A DNA stretch of 64,000 nucleotides. Source: Aequorivita viscosa (GTDB lineage Bacteria > Bacteroidota > Bacteroidia > Flavobacteriales > Flavobacteriaceae). Positions within the stretch are counted from its first letter, which is position 1. Each line of letters starts with the position of its first letter. Under the pieces are notes generated by a model that did no database searches, was not told the origin of the DNA, and worked only from the letters and a program-made list of their open reading frames with translations. Where the stretch lies: contig NZ_FNNS01000005.1 of NCBI RefSeq assembly GCF_900106795.1, positions 62,001 through 126,000 of the forward strand, given 5' to 3'. Position numbers and translations under genes: made by a program. Positions 15,686-24,690 of this stretch are shown piece after piece.

Positions 15686-17145
15686 TTGTATTAAAGGACA
15701 TATTGTATAAGGTAACCCTCGAAAAGGTCGTGGGCAATACTTCTGTGGCTATACATAACATAGAATTTGATTCGCGAAAAGTTTCTTTAAACGATGTTTT
15801 TGTAGCTATAAAAGGAACTGTGTCCGATGGGCACCAATTTATTGAAAAAGCAACAAATCAGGGTGCTTTGGCAATAGTGTGCGAAACCTTGCCGGAAAAG
15901 CTCATAAACGGAATAACATATATTCAGGTGGCCGATTCGCACAAAGCATTGGCTATAATTGCGGCGAATTATTACGAAAATCCGTCACAACAGTTAAAAC
16001 TTGTTGGTGTAACCGGTACAAACGGGAAAACTACAATTGCGTCGTTGCTGTATCAGCTCTTCAAAAAGGCAGGCGCCGAAGTTGGATTGATTTCAACAGT
16101 AAAAATAATGGTGGGCGATGTTGCGCACAAAACAATGCATACTACGCCTGATTCGCTTACAATAAATAAATATCTGCGCGAGATGGTTGATGCTGGAGTG
16201 GAGTTTTGCTTTATGGAAGTGAGTTCGCACGGAATCCATCAAAAACGGACAGAAGCATTGAGTTTTGAAGGTGGAATTTTCACTAACCTCTCTCACGATC
16301 ACTTAGATTATCACAAGGATTTTGCAGAATACCGCGATGTAAAGAAGTTGTTTTTCGACAATTTACCAAAAACAGCATTTGCATTAGTAAATGTCGATGA
16401 TAAAAACGGAGCCGTGATGCTCCAAAATACCAAGGCGAGAAAATACACGTATGCGCTAAAAGCCTACGCTGATTATAAAGCGAAGGTGTTAGAAAGTCAA
16501 TTTACAGGTCAGTTGTTAAAAATCAACAATCAAGAGCTGTGGGTGAGATTGATAGGAGGTTTCAATGCGTATAACCTATTGGCAATTTATGCAACGGCAG
16601 AACTTTTGGGATTAGAAACCCTAGAAATTCTTCAAATAATGAGCGTATTGGAAAGTGTTGATGGCAGATTTCAGTATCTGGTTTCAGAAAACAAAATTAC
16701 TGTAATTGTTGATTATGCCCACACACCTGATGCTTTAGAAAACGTATTAATAACTATTAATAGTATTCGAACCGGAAATGAAGAAGTGATTACCGTAGTT
16801 GGCTGCGGCGGAGATCGCGATCCACAGAAAAGACCAATTATGGCTAAGGTTGCTGCCGCTTTAAGCACAAAAGCTGTTTTTACAAGTGATAATCCTCGAA
16901 CAGAAGATCCTGAGAAAATTATAGCTGAAATGGAAGCAGGGGTACCAGCCGAGAATTATAAAAAAACAATATCTATCACCAATCGAAAAGAAGCGATTAA
17001 AGCTGCGTGCCAAATGGCGCAAGAAGGCGATATTATTTTAATCGCTGGAAAAGGACACGAAACATATCAAGAAATTAATGGAGAACGATTTGATTTCGAT
17101 GATTTTAAAATTGTAAATGAACTGTTAACCCTCCTAAACAAATAG
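15682..17145 (+). CDS. murE: UDP-MurNAc-L-Ala-D-Glu:meso-diaminopimelate ligase MurE
   Basis: Adds the third stem-peptide residue to the peptidoglycan precursor. The protein has 487 residues, with the Mur N-terminal domain ending near residue 100, the ATP loop TGTNGKTT at 111-118, and the C-terminal domain carrying DNPR at 403-406, the signature of mDAP-specific enzymes, so the wall is mDAP type. The central VSSHGIHQKRT segment carries the conserved Lys-carbamylation region. The GTG start overlaps the ftsI stop. No murF is found in the cluster. Confidence 0.95.
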   Translation: MIVLKDILYKVTLEKVVGNTSVAIHNIEFDSRKVSLNDVFVAIKGTVSDGHQFIEKATNQGALAIVCETLPEKLINGITYIQVADSHKALAIIAANYYENPSQQLKLVGVTGTNGKTTIASLLYQLFKKAGAEVGLISTVKIMVGDVAHKTMHTTPDSLTINKYLREMVDAGVEFCFMEVSSHGIHQKRTEALSFEGGIFTNLSHDHLDYHKDFAEYRDVKKLFFDNLPKTAFALVNVDDKNGAVMLQNTKARKYTYALKAYADYKAKVLESQFTGQLLKINNQELWVRLIGGFNAYNLLAIYATAELLGLETLEILQIMSVLESVDGRFQYLVSENKITVIVDYAHTPDALENVLITINSIRTGNEEVITVVGCGGDRDPQKRPIMAKVAAALSTKAVFTSDNPRTEDPEKIIAEMEAGVPAENYKKTISITNRKEAIKAACQMAQEGDIILIAGKGHETYQEINGERFDFDDFKIVNELLTLLNK

Positions 17146-17148
17146 CAA

Positions 17149-18381
17149 ATGCTGTACTACCTATTCAACTATTTGGATAAAACCTACGACTTGCCAGGAA
17201 CAGGACTGTTTGAGTTCATTACGTTCCGTGCTTCGTTGGCTGTTATCCTTTCTTTGTTTATTGCAACAGTTTATGGTAAAAAAATCATTGATTTTCTACG
17301 TAAAAAACAAATTGGCGAATCAGTTCGCGATCTAGGGCTTGAAGGTCAAAATGAAAAAGCGGGAACGCCAACAATGGGTGGGATAATTATAATTCTTGCT
17401 ACACTTGTTCCAGTGCTTCTTTTTGCTAAACTGGAAAATATTTATGTAATCCTGCTCATCGTTACCACTCTTTGGATGGGAGTAATTGGCTTTATAGACG
17501 ATTACATCAAAAAGTTTAAAAATGATAAGGAAGGTCTTCCTGGAAAGTTTAAAGTAATTGGTCAAATAGGTCTTGGGTTGTTTGTAGGCATTACAATGTA
17601 TGTCCATCCAGATATCGTGGTGCAGCGAACTATTGAAAATCCAGATGCTCAGACCGAGGTTATAACCCAACAGTCCGAAACATCATTCTATGTCAAGGAT
17701 AAGGCGATGTTAACAACCATCCCTTTTGTGAAAGAAAATGAATTTGATTATTCCGAACTCCTTAGTTGGATGGGCGGAAACTATAAAAGCTACGTGTGGA
17801 TTATTTTCATACCAATTGTAATTTTCATTATTACAGCTGTTTCAAACGGAGCAAACCTAACTGATGGAATTGATGGGTTGGCCGCTGGAACTTCGGCAAT
17901 TATCGCAGCTACACTCGCTCTGTTTGCGTGGGTTTCAGGAAACTTCATTTTCTCAGACTACTTAAACATAATGTTTATCCCAAATACGGGCGAAATGACC
18001 ATTTTCATAACTGCTTTCGTTGGTGCATTGATTGGATTTTTGTGGTATAATACCTATCCAGCACAAGTGTTTATGGGAGATACAGGTAGCTTAACTATCG
18101 GTGGGATCATTGCTGTAATTGCAATTGCTGTAAGAAAGGAATTATTAATTCCTATTCTATGCGGAATTTTTTTAATGGAAAACCTCTCGGTAGTATTGCA
18201 AGTGAGTTGGTTTAAATATACACGAAAGAAATTTGGAGAAGGAAGACGGATTTTCAGGATGTCGCCCCTACATCATCACTATCAAATTAAAGGTTTTCAC
18301 GAAAGTAAAATCGTTACCCGATTTTGGATTGTAGGAATTTTCTTGGCAATTATTACGATTGTAACACTGAAAATCAGATAG
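17149..18381 (+). CDS. mraY: Phospho-MurNAc-pentapeptide translocase MraY
   Basis: Transfers phospho-MurNAc-pentapeptide to undecaprenyl phosphate, giving lipid I. It is a 410-residue multi-pass membrane protein. The conserved GTPTMGG and FIDDYIK, the [12 protein letters not shown] loop and the late [10 protein letters not shown] are all present. It is longer than E. coli MraY (360) because of an insert at ~145-210, as in other Bacteroidota. It starts 3 bases after the murE stop. Just past its end the cluster is interrupted by the four-helix-bundle cassette. Confidence 0.95.
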   Translation: MLYYLFNYLDKTYDLPGTGLFEFITFRASLAVILSLFIATVYGKKIIDFLRKKQIGESVRDLGLEGQNEKAGTPTMGGIIIILATLVPVLLFAKLENIYVILLIVTTLWMGVIGFIDDYIKKFKNDKEGLPGKFKVIGQIGLGLFVGITMYVHPDIVVQRTIENPDAQTEVITQQSETSFYVKDKAMLTTIPFVKENEFDYSELLSWMGGNYKSYVWIIFIPIVIFIITAVSNGANLTDGIDGLAAGTSAIIAATLALFAWVSGNFIFSDYLNIMFIPNTGEMTIFITAFVGALIGFLWYNTYPAQVFMGDTGSLTIGGIIAVIAIAVRKELLIPILCGIFLMENLSVVLQVSWFKYTRKKFGEGRRIFRMSPLHHHYQIKGFHESKIVTRFWIVGIFLAIITIVTLKIR

Positions 18382-18386
18382 CAAAT

Positions 18387-18824
18387 GATTTACGATATAC
18401 GATTTCGGATTTAAGATTATGAAGGAAGCGATTAAAAAAAGAATGTTACGATTTGCAGTTGATACAGGAAAGCTGTGTATGAGATTTCCCATATCAAGAG
18501 AATATAATGCCTATTGCTACCAACTAATACGATGTTCAAGTTCAGTAGGTGCAAATTACAGAGCAGCGTGTAGAGGAAAGTCCGATAAAGATTTTATAAA
18601 TAAATTAAAAATCGTGGAAGAGGAAGCAGATGAAAGTATGTATTTCTTAGAAATTTTAAAAGAAATAACTGACTCACATCACAATGAAATTGACAGATTG
18701 CACAAAGAAGCCAACGAACTGTTGTCAATTACTGTTGCTTCTATAAATACGGTGCGTAAAAGGATAAATTTAAAATGAGTTCCAATCGCAAATCGTCAAT
18801 CGTAAATCGTCAATCGAAAATCGT
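18387..18824. mobile_element. Inverted-repeat-flanked cassette carrying a four-helix-bundle gene
   Basis: The left flank 18387-18413 contains GATTTACGATATACGATTTC; the right flank 18784-18824 carries the inverted form, AATCGTCAATCGTAAATCG plus further ATCG units. Between them is the four-helix-bundle gene. The cassette separates mraY and murD, which are normally adjacent, and its right flank is translated as the start of murD. The same repeat family occurs without a gene at 58241-58300 and 60015-60083. Insertion is inferred; no transposase or target duplication is seen. Confidence 0.55.
18419..18778 (+). CDS. Four helix bundle protein (23S rRNA intervening-sequence protein family)
   Basis: A 119-residue helical protein of the family first found inside intervening sequences of 23S rRNA genes (Leptospira, Coxiella), now known as scattered chromosomal genes in Bacteroidota. 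The family core is visible: YCYQLIRCSSSVGANYRAAC followed by GKSDKDFINKLKIVEEEADE and YFLEILKE, and a final helix rich in Lys/Arg. The family is related in fold to the accessory protein Avd of diversity-generating retroelements; a nucleic-acid-binding role is plausible but unproven. It lies between inverted repeats inside the dcw cluster, and its stop overlaps the murD start (ATGA). Confidence 0.88.
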   Translation: MKEAIKKRMLRFAVDTGKLCMRFPISREYNAYCYQLIRCSSSVGANYRAACRGKSDKDFINKLKIVEEEADESMYFLEILKEITDSHHNEIDRLHKEANELLSITVASINTVRKRINLK

Positions 18825-20145
18825 TATTCTCGGTGGAGGTGAAAGTGGAGTAGGTACAGCCATATTGGCGAAACAAACGGGGTTTGAGGTGTTTGTGTCA
18901 GACTTCGGGAAAATAAAAGAAAAGTACAAACAAGTTCTTATAAATAATGAGATTGAATGGGAAGAAGAAGGTCATTCTGAAGAAAACATACTGCTAGCAG
19001 ATGTTGTGATGAAAAGCCCAGGAATTCCAGATAAGGCGCCAATAGTTCAAAAGTTGCTCGAAAAAGGTGTAAAAGTGATTTCCGAAATTGAATTTGCTGC
19101 AAAATATACCGATGCGACAATTGTGGGCATTACGGGTAGCAATGGAAAAACAACTACAGCGAGTTTGGTGTATGAAATTCTTAAAAACGGCGAGTTAAAC
19201 GTGGCTTTAGGTGGAAATATAGGAAAGAGTTTTGCTGAACAAGTGTCAGAATTACGATATGAAAACTTCGTGTTAGAGTTGAGCAGTTTTCAACTTGACG
19301 GAATTGAAAGTTTCGCACCACATATTGCGATTTTAACAAATTTGAGTCCAGATCATTTGGATAGATACGATTATAAATATGAAAATTATATCGCTTCAAA
19401 GTTCCGAATAGCAATGAATCAAACATCTCAAGATTACTTTATTTATGATGCAGATGATGTTGAAATAGACAAATGGCTTTCAAAAAACACCATAAAATCA
19501 CGCTTGCTTCCTTTCTCAATTAAAAAAGAATTGAGTCAAGGAGCTTTCAAAAAAAATAATGAAATAGTAATAAATATAGATAATAATAAATTTAATATGC
19601 CAATATCAGAAATAGCAATGCAGGGGGAACATAATGTGAAAAACGCAATGGCAGCCACAACGGTAGCTACCCTGTTGAAAATTAGAAAAGAAACAATTCG
19701 TCGTAGTCTTGAAGGATTTTCCGGGGTAGAGCATAGGTTGGAAAAAGTGCTGAAAATCAACAATGTGCTTTATATTAATGATTCTAAAGCAACAAATGTA
19801 AATGCAACGTTTTACGCTTTAGACAGTATGGAAAATCCTGCCATTTGGATTGTAGGTGGTGTTGATAAGGGTAATAATTACAGCGAACTTTTGCCGCTTG
19901 TAAATGAAAAAGTAAAGGCTATAATATGTTTAGGTGTCGATAATAAAAAAATTATCGAAGCATTTGGGAATATTGTTGATACCATTATGGAAACTACCTC
20001 TATGGAAGTAGCGGTTCGTACGGCGTATAAACTTGCGGAGCGAAATAACACTGTACTGCTCTCACCTGCTTGTGCTAGTTTTGATTTATTTGAAAATTAC
20101 GAAGATCGAGGAAGACAGTTTAAAAATGCTGTAAGAAACCTCTAA
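18775..20145 (+). CDS. murD: UDP-MurNAc-L-Ala:D-Glu ligase MurD with repeat-derived N-terminus
   Basis: Adds D-Glu to UDP-MurNAc-L-Ala. The protein has 456 residues. The usual family start is roughly (M)KIVILGGGESGVG; here KIVILGGG begins only at residue 15, preceded by MSSNRKSSIVNRQS, which is encoded by the AATCGTAAATC repeat at 18784-18824. The ATP loop TGSNGKTTT is at ~118-126, and the late NDSKATN motif and SPACASFDLFENYEDRG signature are intact. The ATG overlaps the stop of the four-helix-bundle gene, so translation is now coupled to it. GTT/ATC codons give no ATG at the ancestral position, making the upstream start the only reasonable one. Confidence 0.93.
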   Translation: MSSNRKSSIVNRQSKIVILGGGESGVGTAILAKQTGFEVFVSDFGKIKEKYKQVLINNEIEWEEEGHSEENILLADVVMKSPGIPDKAPIVQKLLEKGVKVISEIEFAAKYTDATIVGITGSNGKTTTASLVYEILKNGELNVALGGNIGKSFAEQVSELRYENFVLELSSFQLDGIESFAPHIAILTNLSPDHLDRYDYKYENYIASKFRIAMNQTSQDYFIYDADDVEIDKWLSKNTIKSRLLPFSIKKELSQGAFKKNNEIVINIDNNKFNMPISEIAMQGEHNVKNAMAATTVATLLKIRKETIRRSLEGFSGVEHRLEKVLKINNVLYINDSKATNVNATFYALDSMENPAIWIVGGVDKGNNYSELLPLVNEKVKAIICLGVDNKKIIEAFGNIVDTIMETTSMEVAVRTAYKLAERNNTVLLSPACASFDLFENYEDRGRQFKNAVRNL

Positions 20146-20175
20146 AAATATATAAAGCAATAGCGAACTGAAATC

Positions 20176-21366
20176 GTGAAAAACATTTTTCAATACATAC
20201 AAGGAGATAGAACAATCTGGGGGCTCGTCACTTTTTTGGCGTTGATTTCATTTGTCCCTGTATATAGTGCCAGTAGTAATTTGGCGTATTTATACGGTGA
20301 TGGGAGTACCTTGCCTTATTTATTGAAACATTTTGCGCACTTAGTCTTAGGTTTTGGAATTTTATACGGAGTTCATAAAATTCCGTATAACTACTTTCGA
20401 GGTCTGTCTATTATTGCGTTGCCAGTTGTAGGAATTCTCTTAATTATAACAATGGCAGAAGGTACAACAATCGGTGGAGCCAATGCGAGTCGTTGGATTC
20501 GCTTGCCTTTTGTAGGAATAACCATTCAGACTTCTACACTGGCAGGAGTAGCTTTGATGACTTATGTGGCGCGTTATCTGTCAAAAATAAAAGATAAAAC
20601 CGTAACTTTTAAAGAAACTATTTTACCGCTTTGGGCACCTGTTTTTATTATTCTGTCATTCATTCTACCAGCAAATCTTTCAACAGCTGCAATATTCTTT
20701 ACAATGGTTGTAATGTTGATGTTTATTGGTGGTTACCCGCTAAAATATTTAGGCGTTATATTAGGGGCAGGACTTGTTTTTCTAACGCTCTTCATTTTAA
20801 CGGCCAAAGCATTTCCGGGTACGTTCCCGAATCGTGTTGATACGTGGATAAGTAGAATCGATAATTTTACAGATAATAAGGATACAGATGCAGATTATCA
20901 AATAGAAAAAGCAAAAATAGCAATAGCTACAGGGGGAATTGCTGGCTTAGGGCCAGGAAAAAGTGTTCAGAAAAATTTCTTGCCACAATCATCTTCCGAT
21001 TTTATCTATGCCATAATTGTTGAAGAATTTGGACTTGTAGGAGGTTTGTCTTTAATGTTGGTTTACCTGTTACTGCTTTTCAGAATATTGGTCGTAGCTC
21101 ATAAATCATCATCAATTTTTGGTAAGCTATTGGTTATAGGTGTAGGTATTCCCATAATATTCCGAGCAATGATTAATATGGCCGTGGCAGTAGAACTTTT
21201 TCCCGTTACGGGACAAAACCTGCCACTCATAAGTAGTGGAGGGACATCTATTTGGATGACGTGTTTAGCTTTGGGAATGATATTGAGTGTAAGCGCCAAA
21301 CGAGAAATAGCACCAAAAGAAGAAGCAGAGGAAAACCCGTTAGATATTTTAAGCGAAGCAATGTAA
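20176..21366 (+). CDS. ftsW: Lipid II glycosyltransferase FtsW (SEDS family)
   Basis: Septal peptidoglycan polymerase working with FtsI. It has 396 residues and about ten membrane segments. The GTG start gives MKNIFQYIQGDRTIWGLVTF. The family segments GGANASRWIRLP, the loop ending GPGKSVQKNFLPQSSSDFIYA, and PVTGQNLPLISSGGTS are all intact. The position between murD and murG in the dcw cluster indicates FtsW rather than the elongation homologue RodA. Confidence 0.93.
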   Translation: MKNIFQYIQGDRTIWGLVTFLALISFVPVYSASSNLAYLYGDGSTLPYLLKHFAHLVLGFGILYGVHKIPYNYFRGLSIIALPVVGILLIITMAEGTTIGGANASRWIRLPFVGITIQTSTLAGVALMTYVARYLSKIKDKTVTFKETILPLWAPVFIILSFILPANLSTAAIFFTMVVMLMFIGGYPLKYLGVILGAGLVFLTLFILTAKAFPGTFPNRVDTWISRIDNFTDNKDTDADYQIEKAKIAIATGGIAGLGPGKSVQKNFLPQSSSDFIYAIIVEEFGLVGGLSLMLVYLLLLFRILVVAHKSSSIFGKLLVIGVGIPIIFRAMINMAVAVELFPVTGQNLPLISSGGTSIWMTCLALGMILSVSAKREIAPKEEAEENPLDILSEAM

Positions 21367-21401
21367 ATTTTGGCAAGGACGTACCAGCGTGCGGCCAAAA
21401 T
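21367..21401 (+). other. Hairpin in the ftsW-murG gap
   Basis: ATTTTGGC (21367-21374) and GCCAAAAT (21394-21401) form an 8-bp stem around a 19-base loop. No T-run follows, so it is not an intrinsic terminator. Role unknown. Confidence 0.35.
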
Positions 21402-21457
21402 CTAAATAACCATAACATCGGATTGTTGAAAGTCCGCAGGAAAATAAAATTAATTAA

Positions 21458-22549
21458 TTGAAACCGAAATTTATCATATCAGGAGGCGGAACGGGCGGTC
21501 ATATCTACCCAGCCATTGCTATTGCAGATAAGCTGAAAGCCAAATTCCCTGATGCTGAATTTTTGTTTGTTGGGGCGGAGGATAGGATGGAGATGGAAAA
21601 AGTACCACAAGCAGGTTATCCAATTAAAGGTCTTTGGATTTCTGGATTGCAGCGTAGTTTGTCTTTGCAGAATCTAGCGTTTCCATTAAAACTAATATCA
21701 AGCTTGAGTAAGTCGAATACTATATTAAAGAAGTTTAAACCAGATGTTGCAATTGGTACGGGCGGCTATGCAAGTGCGCCACTGTTGCGAATGGCTTCAC
21801 TTAAAAATATACCTTGTCTAATTCAAGAGCAGAATAGTTACGCAGGAATTACCAACAAATGGTTAAGCGGTAAAGTGCAAAGTATTTGTGTTGCCTATGA
21901 AGGCATGGATAAGTTTTTTCCTTCCGAAAAAATTAGATTTACCGGAAATCCAGTGCGTCAAGATCTGTTGGACATTTCGTCTAAGAAAGAAGAAGCCATC
22001 AAGTTTTTTAATTTAGATAAAAATAAAAAAATATTGCTTGTTTTAGGAGGGAGCCTCGGCGCAAAAAAGATAAATGAGTTAATTGAAAAATCCTTGACGT
22101 TATTTAAGCAACATAATTTACAGGTAATTTGGCAATGCGGAAAGTATTATGAAGACGCGTATAAGAACAAAGGTAACGAAAATGTAAAAGTGCTAGCGTT
22201 CCTAAACCGAATGGATCTAGCATATGCTGCGGCAGATTTCATTATTTCGAGAGCAGGGGCATTATCAGTCTCTGAACTTTGTATCGTTGGGAAGCCAGTA
22301 ATTTTTATTCCTTCGCCAAATGTTGCCGAAGATCATCAAACAAAAAATGCGCTGGCTGTTACGGATAGAGAAGCCGCAATTTTGATAAGGGAAAATGAAT
22401 TAGATGCTACTTTCGAATCAAAATTTTCTGAATTAATTTCTTCCGAAGAACATCAAAAAGTGCTTTCGGAGAATATAACGAAAATGGCTAAACCCAACGC
22501 CACAAATGATATTGTAGAAGAAATTGAAAAATTAATGAATTTAAACTAA
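21458..22549 (+). CDS. murG: Undecaprenyl-PP-MurNAc-pentapeptide GlcNAc transferase MurG
   Basis: Converts lipid I to lipid II on the inner face of the membrane. It has 363 residues and a GT-B fold. The glycine loop [10 protein letters not shown] is at 9-18, the acceptor-side [10 protein letters not shown] and [12 protein letters not shown] follow, and the donor site has [12 protein letters not shown] and [14 protein letters not shown]. The start is TTG at 21458; no ATG fits the conserved N-terminus. Confidence 0.95.
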   Translation: MKPKFIISGGGTGGHIYPAIAIADKLKAKFPDAEFLFVGAEDRMEMEKVPQAGYPIKGLWISGLQRSLSLQNLAFPLKLISSLSKSNTILKKFKPDVAIGTGGYASAPLLRMASLKNIPCLIQEQNSYAGITNKWLSGKVQSICVAYEGMDKFFPSEKIRFTGNPVRQDLLDISSKKEEAIKFFNLDKNKKILLVLGGSLGAKKINELIEKSLTLFKQHNLQVIWQCGKYYEDAYKNKGNENVKVLAFLNRMDLAYAAADFIISRAGALSVSELCIVGKPVIFIPSPNVAEDHQTKNALAVTDREAAILIRENELDATFESKFSELISSEEHQKVLSENITKMAKPNATNDIVEEIEKLMNLN

Positions 22550-22604
22550 TGACTTTAGTGCCTTTTGAAGCCCTGAGTTAGTGAACATTTAAACAAGTAA
22601 TAAA

Positions 22605-23960
22605 TTGAACAGTCTTAACAACATACAAACACTTTATTTCGTCGGAATTGGCGGCATTGGAATGAGTGCGCTTGCTCGCTATTTTAAAATGCAAGGCAAG
22701 ACTGTTTACGGTTACGATAGAGCTCCTTCAGATTTAACAGATGAATTGATTTCAGAAGGAATTCCAGTAATTTTTGTTGATTCGGTTTCTGAAATTCCGG
22801 CAAATATTATTGCAGATAAAAACACTTTGGTAGTTTACACCCCAGCGGTACCGAAACAAAATTTAATTCTTAATTATTTCTATTTAGAAGGATTCACGTT
22901 AATAAAACGTGCTGAACTTTTAGGAGAAATTTCAAAAAACACATTGTGCCTTGCCGTTGCAGGTACTCACGGAAAAACAACTACATCGGCAATATTAGCG
23001 CATCTTTTGGTGGAGTGCAATATGCCAATAACTGCATTCTTAGGAGGAATTGCAGAGAATTATAATTCAAATTTTATTTTCAAGGGTGGCGAAATAACGG
23101 TGGTTGAAGCAGACGAATTTGATCGCTCATTTTTACATTTAAGACCAGATATTGCTTGTGTTACCACTATGGATGCAGACCATTTGGATATCTATGGAAA
23201 TGAAGCAGAACTGGAAAATGCGTTTCGAACATTTGTCCGATTTGTAGGCAACGAAGAAAACGTAATTATAAAAAAGGGACTGCCTTTGGTTGGAATGACC
23301 GTTGGCGTAGAGAGTTTTGCCGATTACCAAGCTCAAAACCTGAGGGTAGAAGAAGGTGCATATCACTTCGATTTAAAAACTCCAACAACAACTTTTACAA
23401 ACTTGGTTTTTTATCTTCCAGGACGTCACAATCTATCAAACGCTATTATGGCTATTGGTATGGCAATGTTGGCTGGTGCTCCTAAAGAATGTATACCAAA
23501 AGCATTGGCTGGTTTTACAGGTGTTAAGCGACGGTTTTCATATAAAATTAGAAAGGAAAACCTTGTATTAATAGATGATTATGCACATCACCCTACAGAA
23601 CTCGATGCACTTTTTCAAGCAGTAGATGAAATGTATCCAGATGATAGAAAACAAATTGTATTTCAACCACATCTTTTTAGTAGGACATTGGATTTTGCAG
23701 AAGCATTTGCAGAGAGCCTATCTCAATTTGACGAAGTAGTGCTTTTAGATATTTATCCAGCAAGAGAAGAGCCAATTGAAGGGGTTACGTCGCAATGGTT
23801 GTTAGATCAAATTAAATCGGATAAAAAACGATTGGTTTTTAAAGTAGCGTTGCCAGAAATATTACTGAAATCTACGTGCAGAATAAAATTGATTGTTGGT
23901 GCAGGCGACATTGGGGCTGAAGTGAAACGTATAACCAAAATATTAGACTATGAAACGTAG
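22605..23960 (+). CDS. murC: UDP-N-acetylmuramate:L-alanine ligase MurC
   Basis: Adds the first stem-peptide residue. The protein has 451 residues. The Rossmann motif GIGGIGMSALARYF is near residue 14, the ATP loop GTHGKTTT at 120-127, then VEADEFDRSFLHL and the C-terminal DDYAHHPTE segment. The start is TTG at 22605. It overlaps ftsQ by 11 bases. Together with murD, murE and murG the cluster encodes most of the cytoplasmic precursor pathway; murA, murB, murF and ddl must be elsewhere. Confidence 0.95.
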   Translation: MNSLNNIQTLYFVGIGGIGMSALARYFKMQGKTVYGYDRAPSDLTDELISEGIPVIFVDSVSEIPANIIADKNTLVVYTPAVPKQNLILNYFYLEGFTLIKRAELLGEISKNTLCLAVAGTHGKTTTSAILAHLLVECNMPITAFLGGIAENYNSNFIFKGGEITVVEADEFDRSFLHLRPDIACVTTMDADHLDIYGNEAELENAFRTFVRFVGNEENVIIKKGLPLVGMTVGVESFADYQAQNLRVEEGAYHFDLKTPTTTFTNLVFYLPGRHNLSNAIMAIGMAMLAGAPKECIPKALAGFTGVKRRFSYKIRKENLVLIDDYAHHPTELDALFQAVDEMYPDDRKQIVFQPHLFSRTLDFAEAFAESLSQFDEVVLLDIYPAREEPIEGVTSQWLLDQIKSDKKRLVFKVALPEILLKSTCRIKLIVGAGDIGAEVKRITKILDYET

Positions 23961-24690
23961 TATTGAAATACTAAAATTTGTGGTATTATTAGGGTTATTA
24001 ATATTTCTTTTTAGCTTTAGTAATAAGCGAAATGAGAAACGAAAACTATCTAAAGTAGAAGTAGAATTTGTGGATACTAAAACCCCATTTATAACCCACA
24101 ATACAGTTAATAAATTGTTGATACAAAATAAACTGGACGTAAAGGAGGTAGGCAAAGAAACTTTAGTTTTGAAAGAAATGGAAAACCGTTTGCGCGAAAA
24201 CCCTATGGTTCGTGACGCTGAGGTGTTTATATCCATAAATGGTGTCTTGGGCGCTAGGATTGAACAAAGAGATCCTATTGGACGTGTAGCTAGTTCAAAC
24301 ACTGGTCTTTCTTATTATTTAGATACCGATGGAAAAAAGATGCCTCTATCAGAAGTCTATTCGGCCCGTGTTCCTTTAATTACTGGAGTTGCTGAAAGTA
24401 ATTACGATGAAATAACACCATTTCTTATAAAACTACGCGAAGACGATTTTATGCAACGCTTAGTGGTAGGTATAAATCGAAGAAGTAACGGAGAGATTGA
24501 ATTGGAACTCAGAAAAAGCGATATTAATGTGTTGTTTGGAAAACCACAGTTTATTGAAAAAAAATTCCAAAATTTTAAAGCATTTTATAAAAAAACAAAA
24601 CAAGATAGCACTCTTTATGAGTATGAAAAGGTTAATCTGAAATTTAATAATCAGGTAATAGCCACAAAAAAGGAAGACCATGGAAAATGA
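23950..24690 (+). CDS. ftsQ: Cell division protein FtsQ
   Basis: Bitopic divisome protein of 246 residues with a short cytoplasmic tail, a membrane helix at about 8-24 (ILKFVVLLGLLIFLFSF) and a periplasmic part. The POTRA-like region contains FVDTKTPFITHNTVNKLL and NPMVRDAEVFISINGVLGARI, with a beta domain after it. FtsQ sequences diverge widely; the call rests on topology, the NPMVRDAEV stretch and position between murC and ftsA. It overlaps its neighbours by 11 bases on each side. Confidence 0.9.
   Translation: MKRSIEILKFVVLLGLLIFLFSFSNKRNEKRKLSKVEVEFVDTKTPFITHNTVNKLLIQNKLDVKEVGKETLVLKEMENRLRENPMVRDAEVFISINGVLGARIEQRDPIGRVASSNTGLSYYLDTDGKKMPLSEVYSARVPLITGVAESNYDEITPFLIKLREDDFMQRLVVGINRRSNGEIELELRKSDINVLFGKPQFIEKKFQNFKAFYKKTKQDSTLYEYEKVNLKFNNQVIATKKEDHGK

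Noticed and set aside
18784-18824. CRISPR-like short repeats
   Set aside because: Units are ~9-11 bases, contiguous, without spacers, and inverted copies exist; no cas genes.
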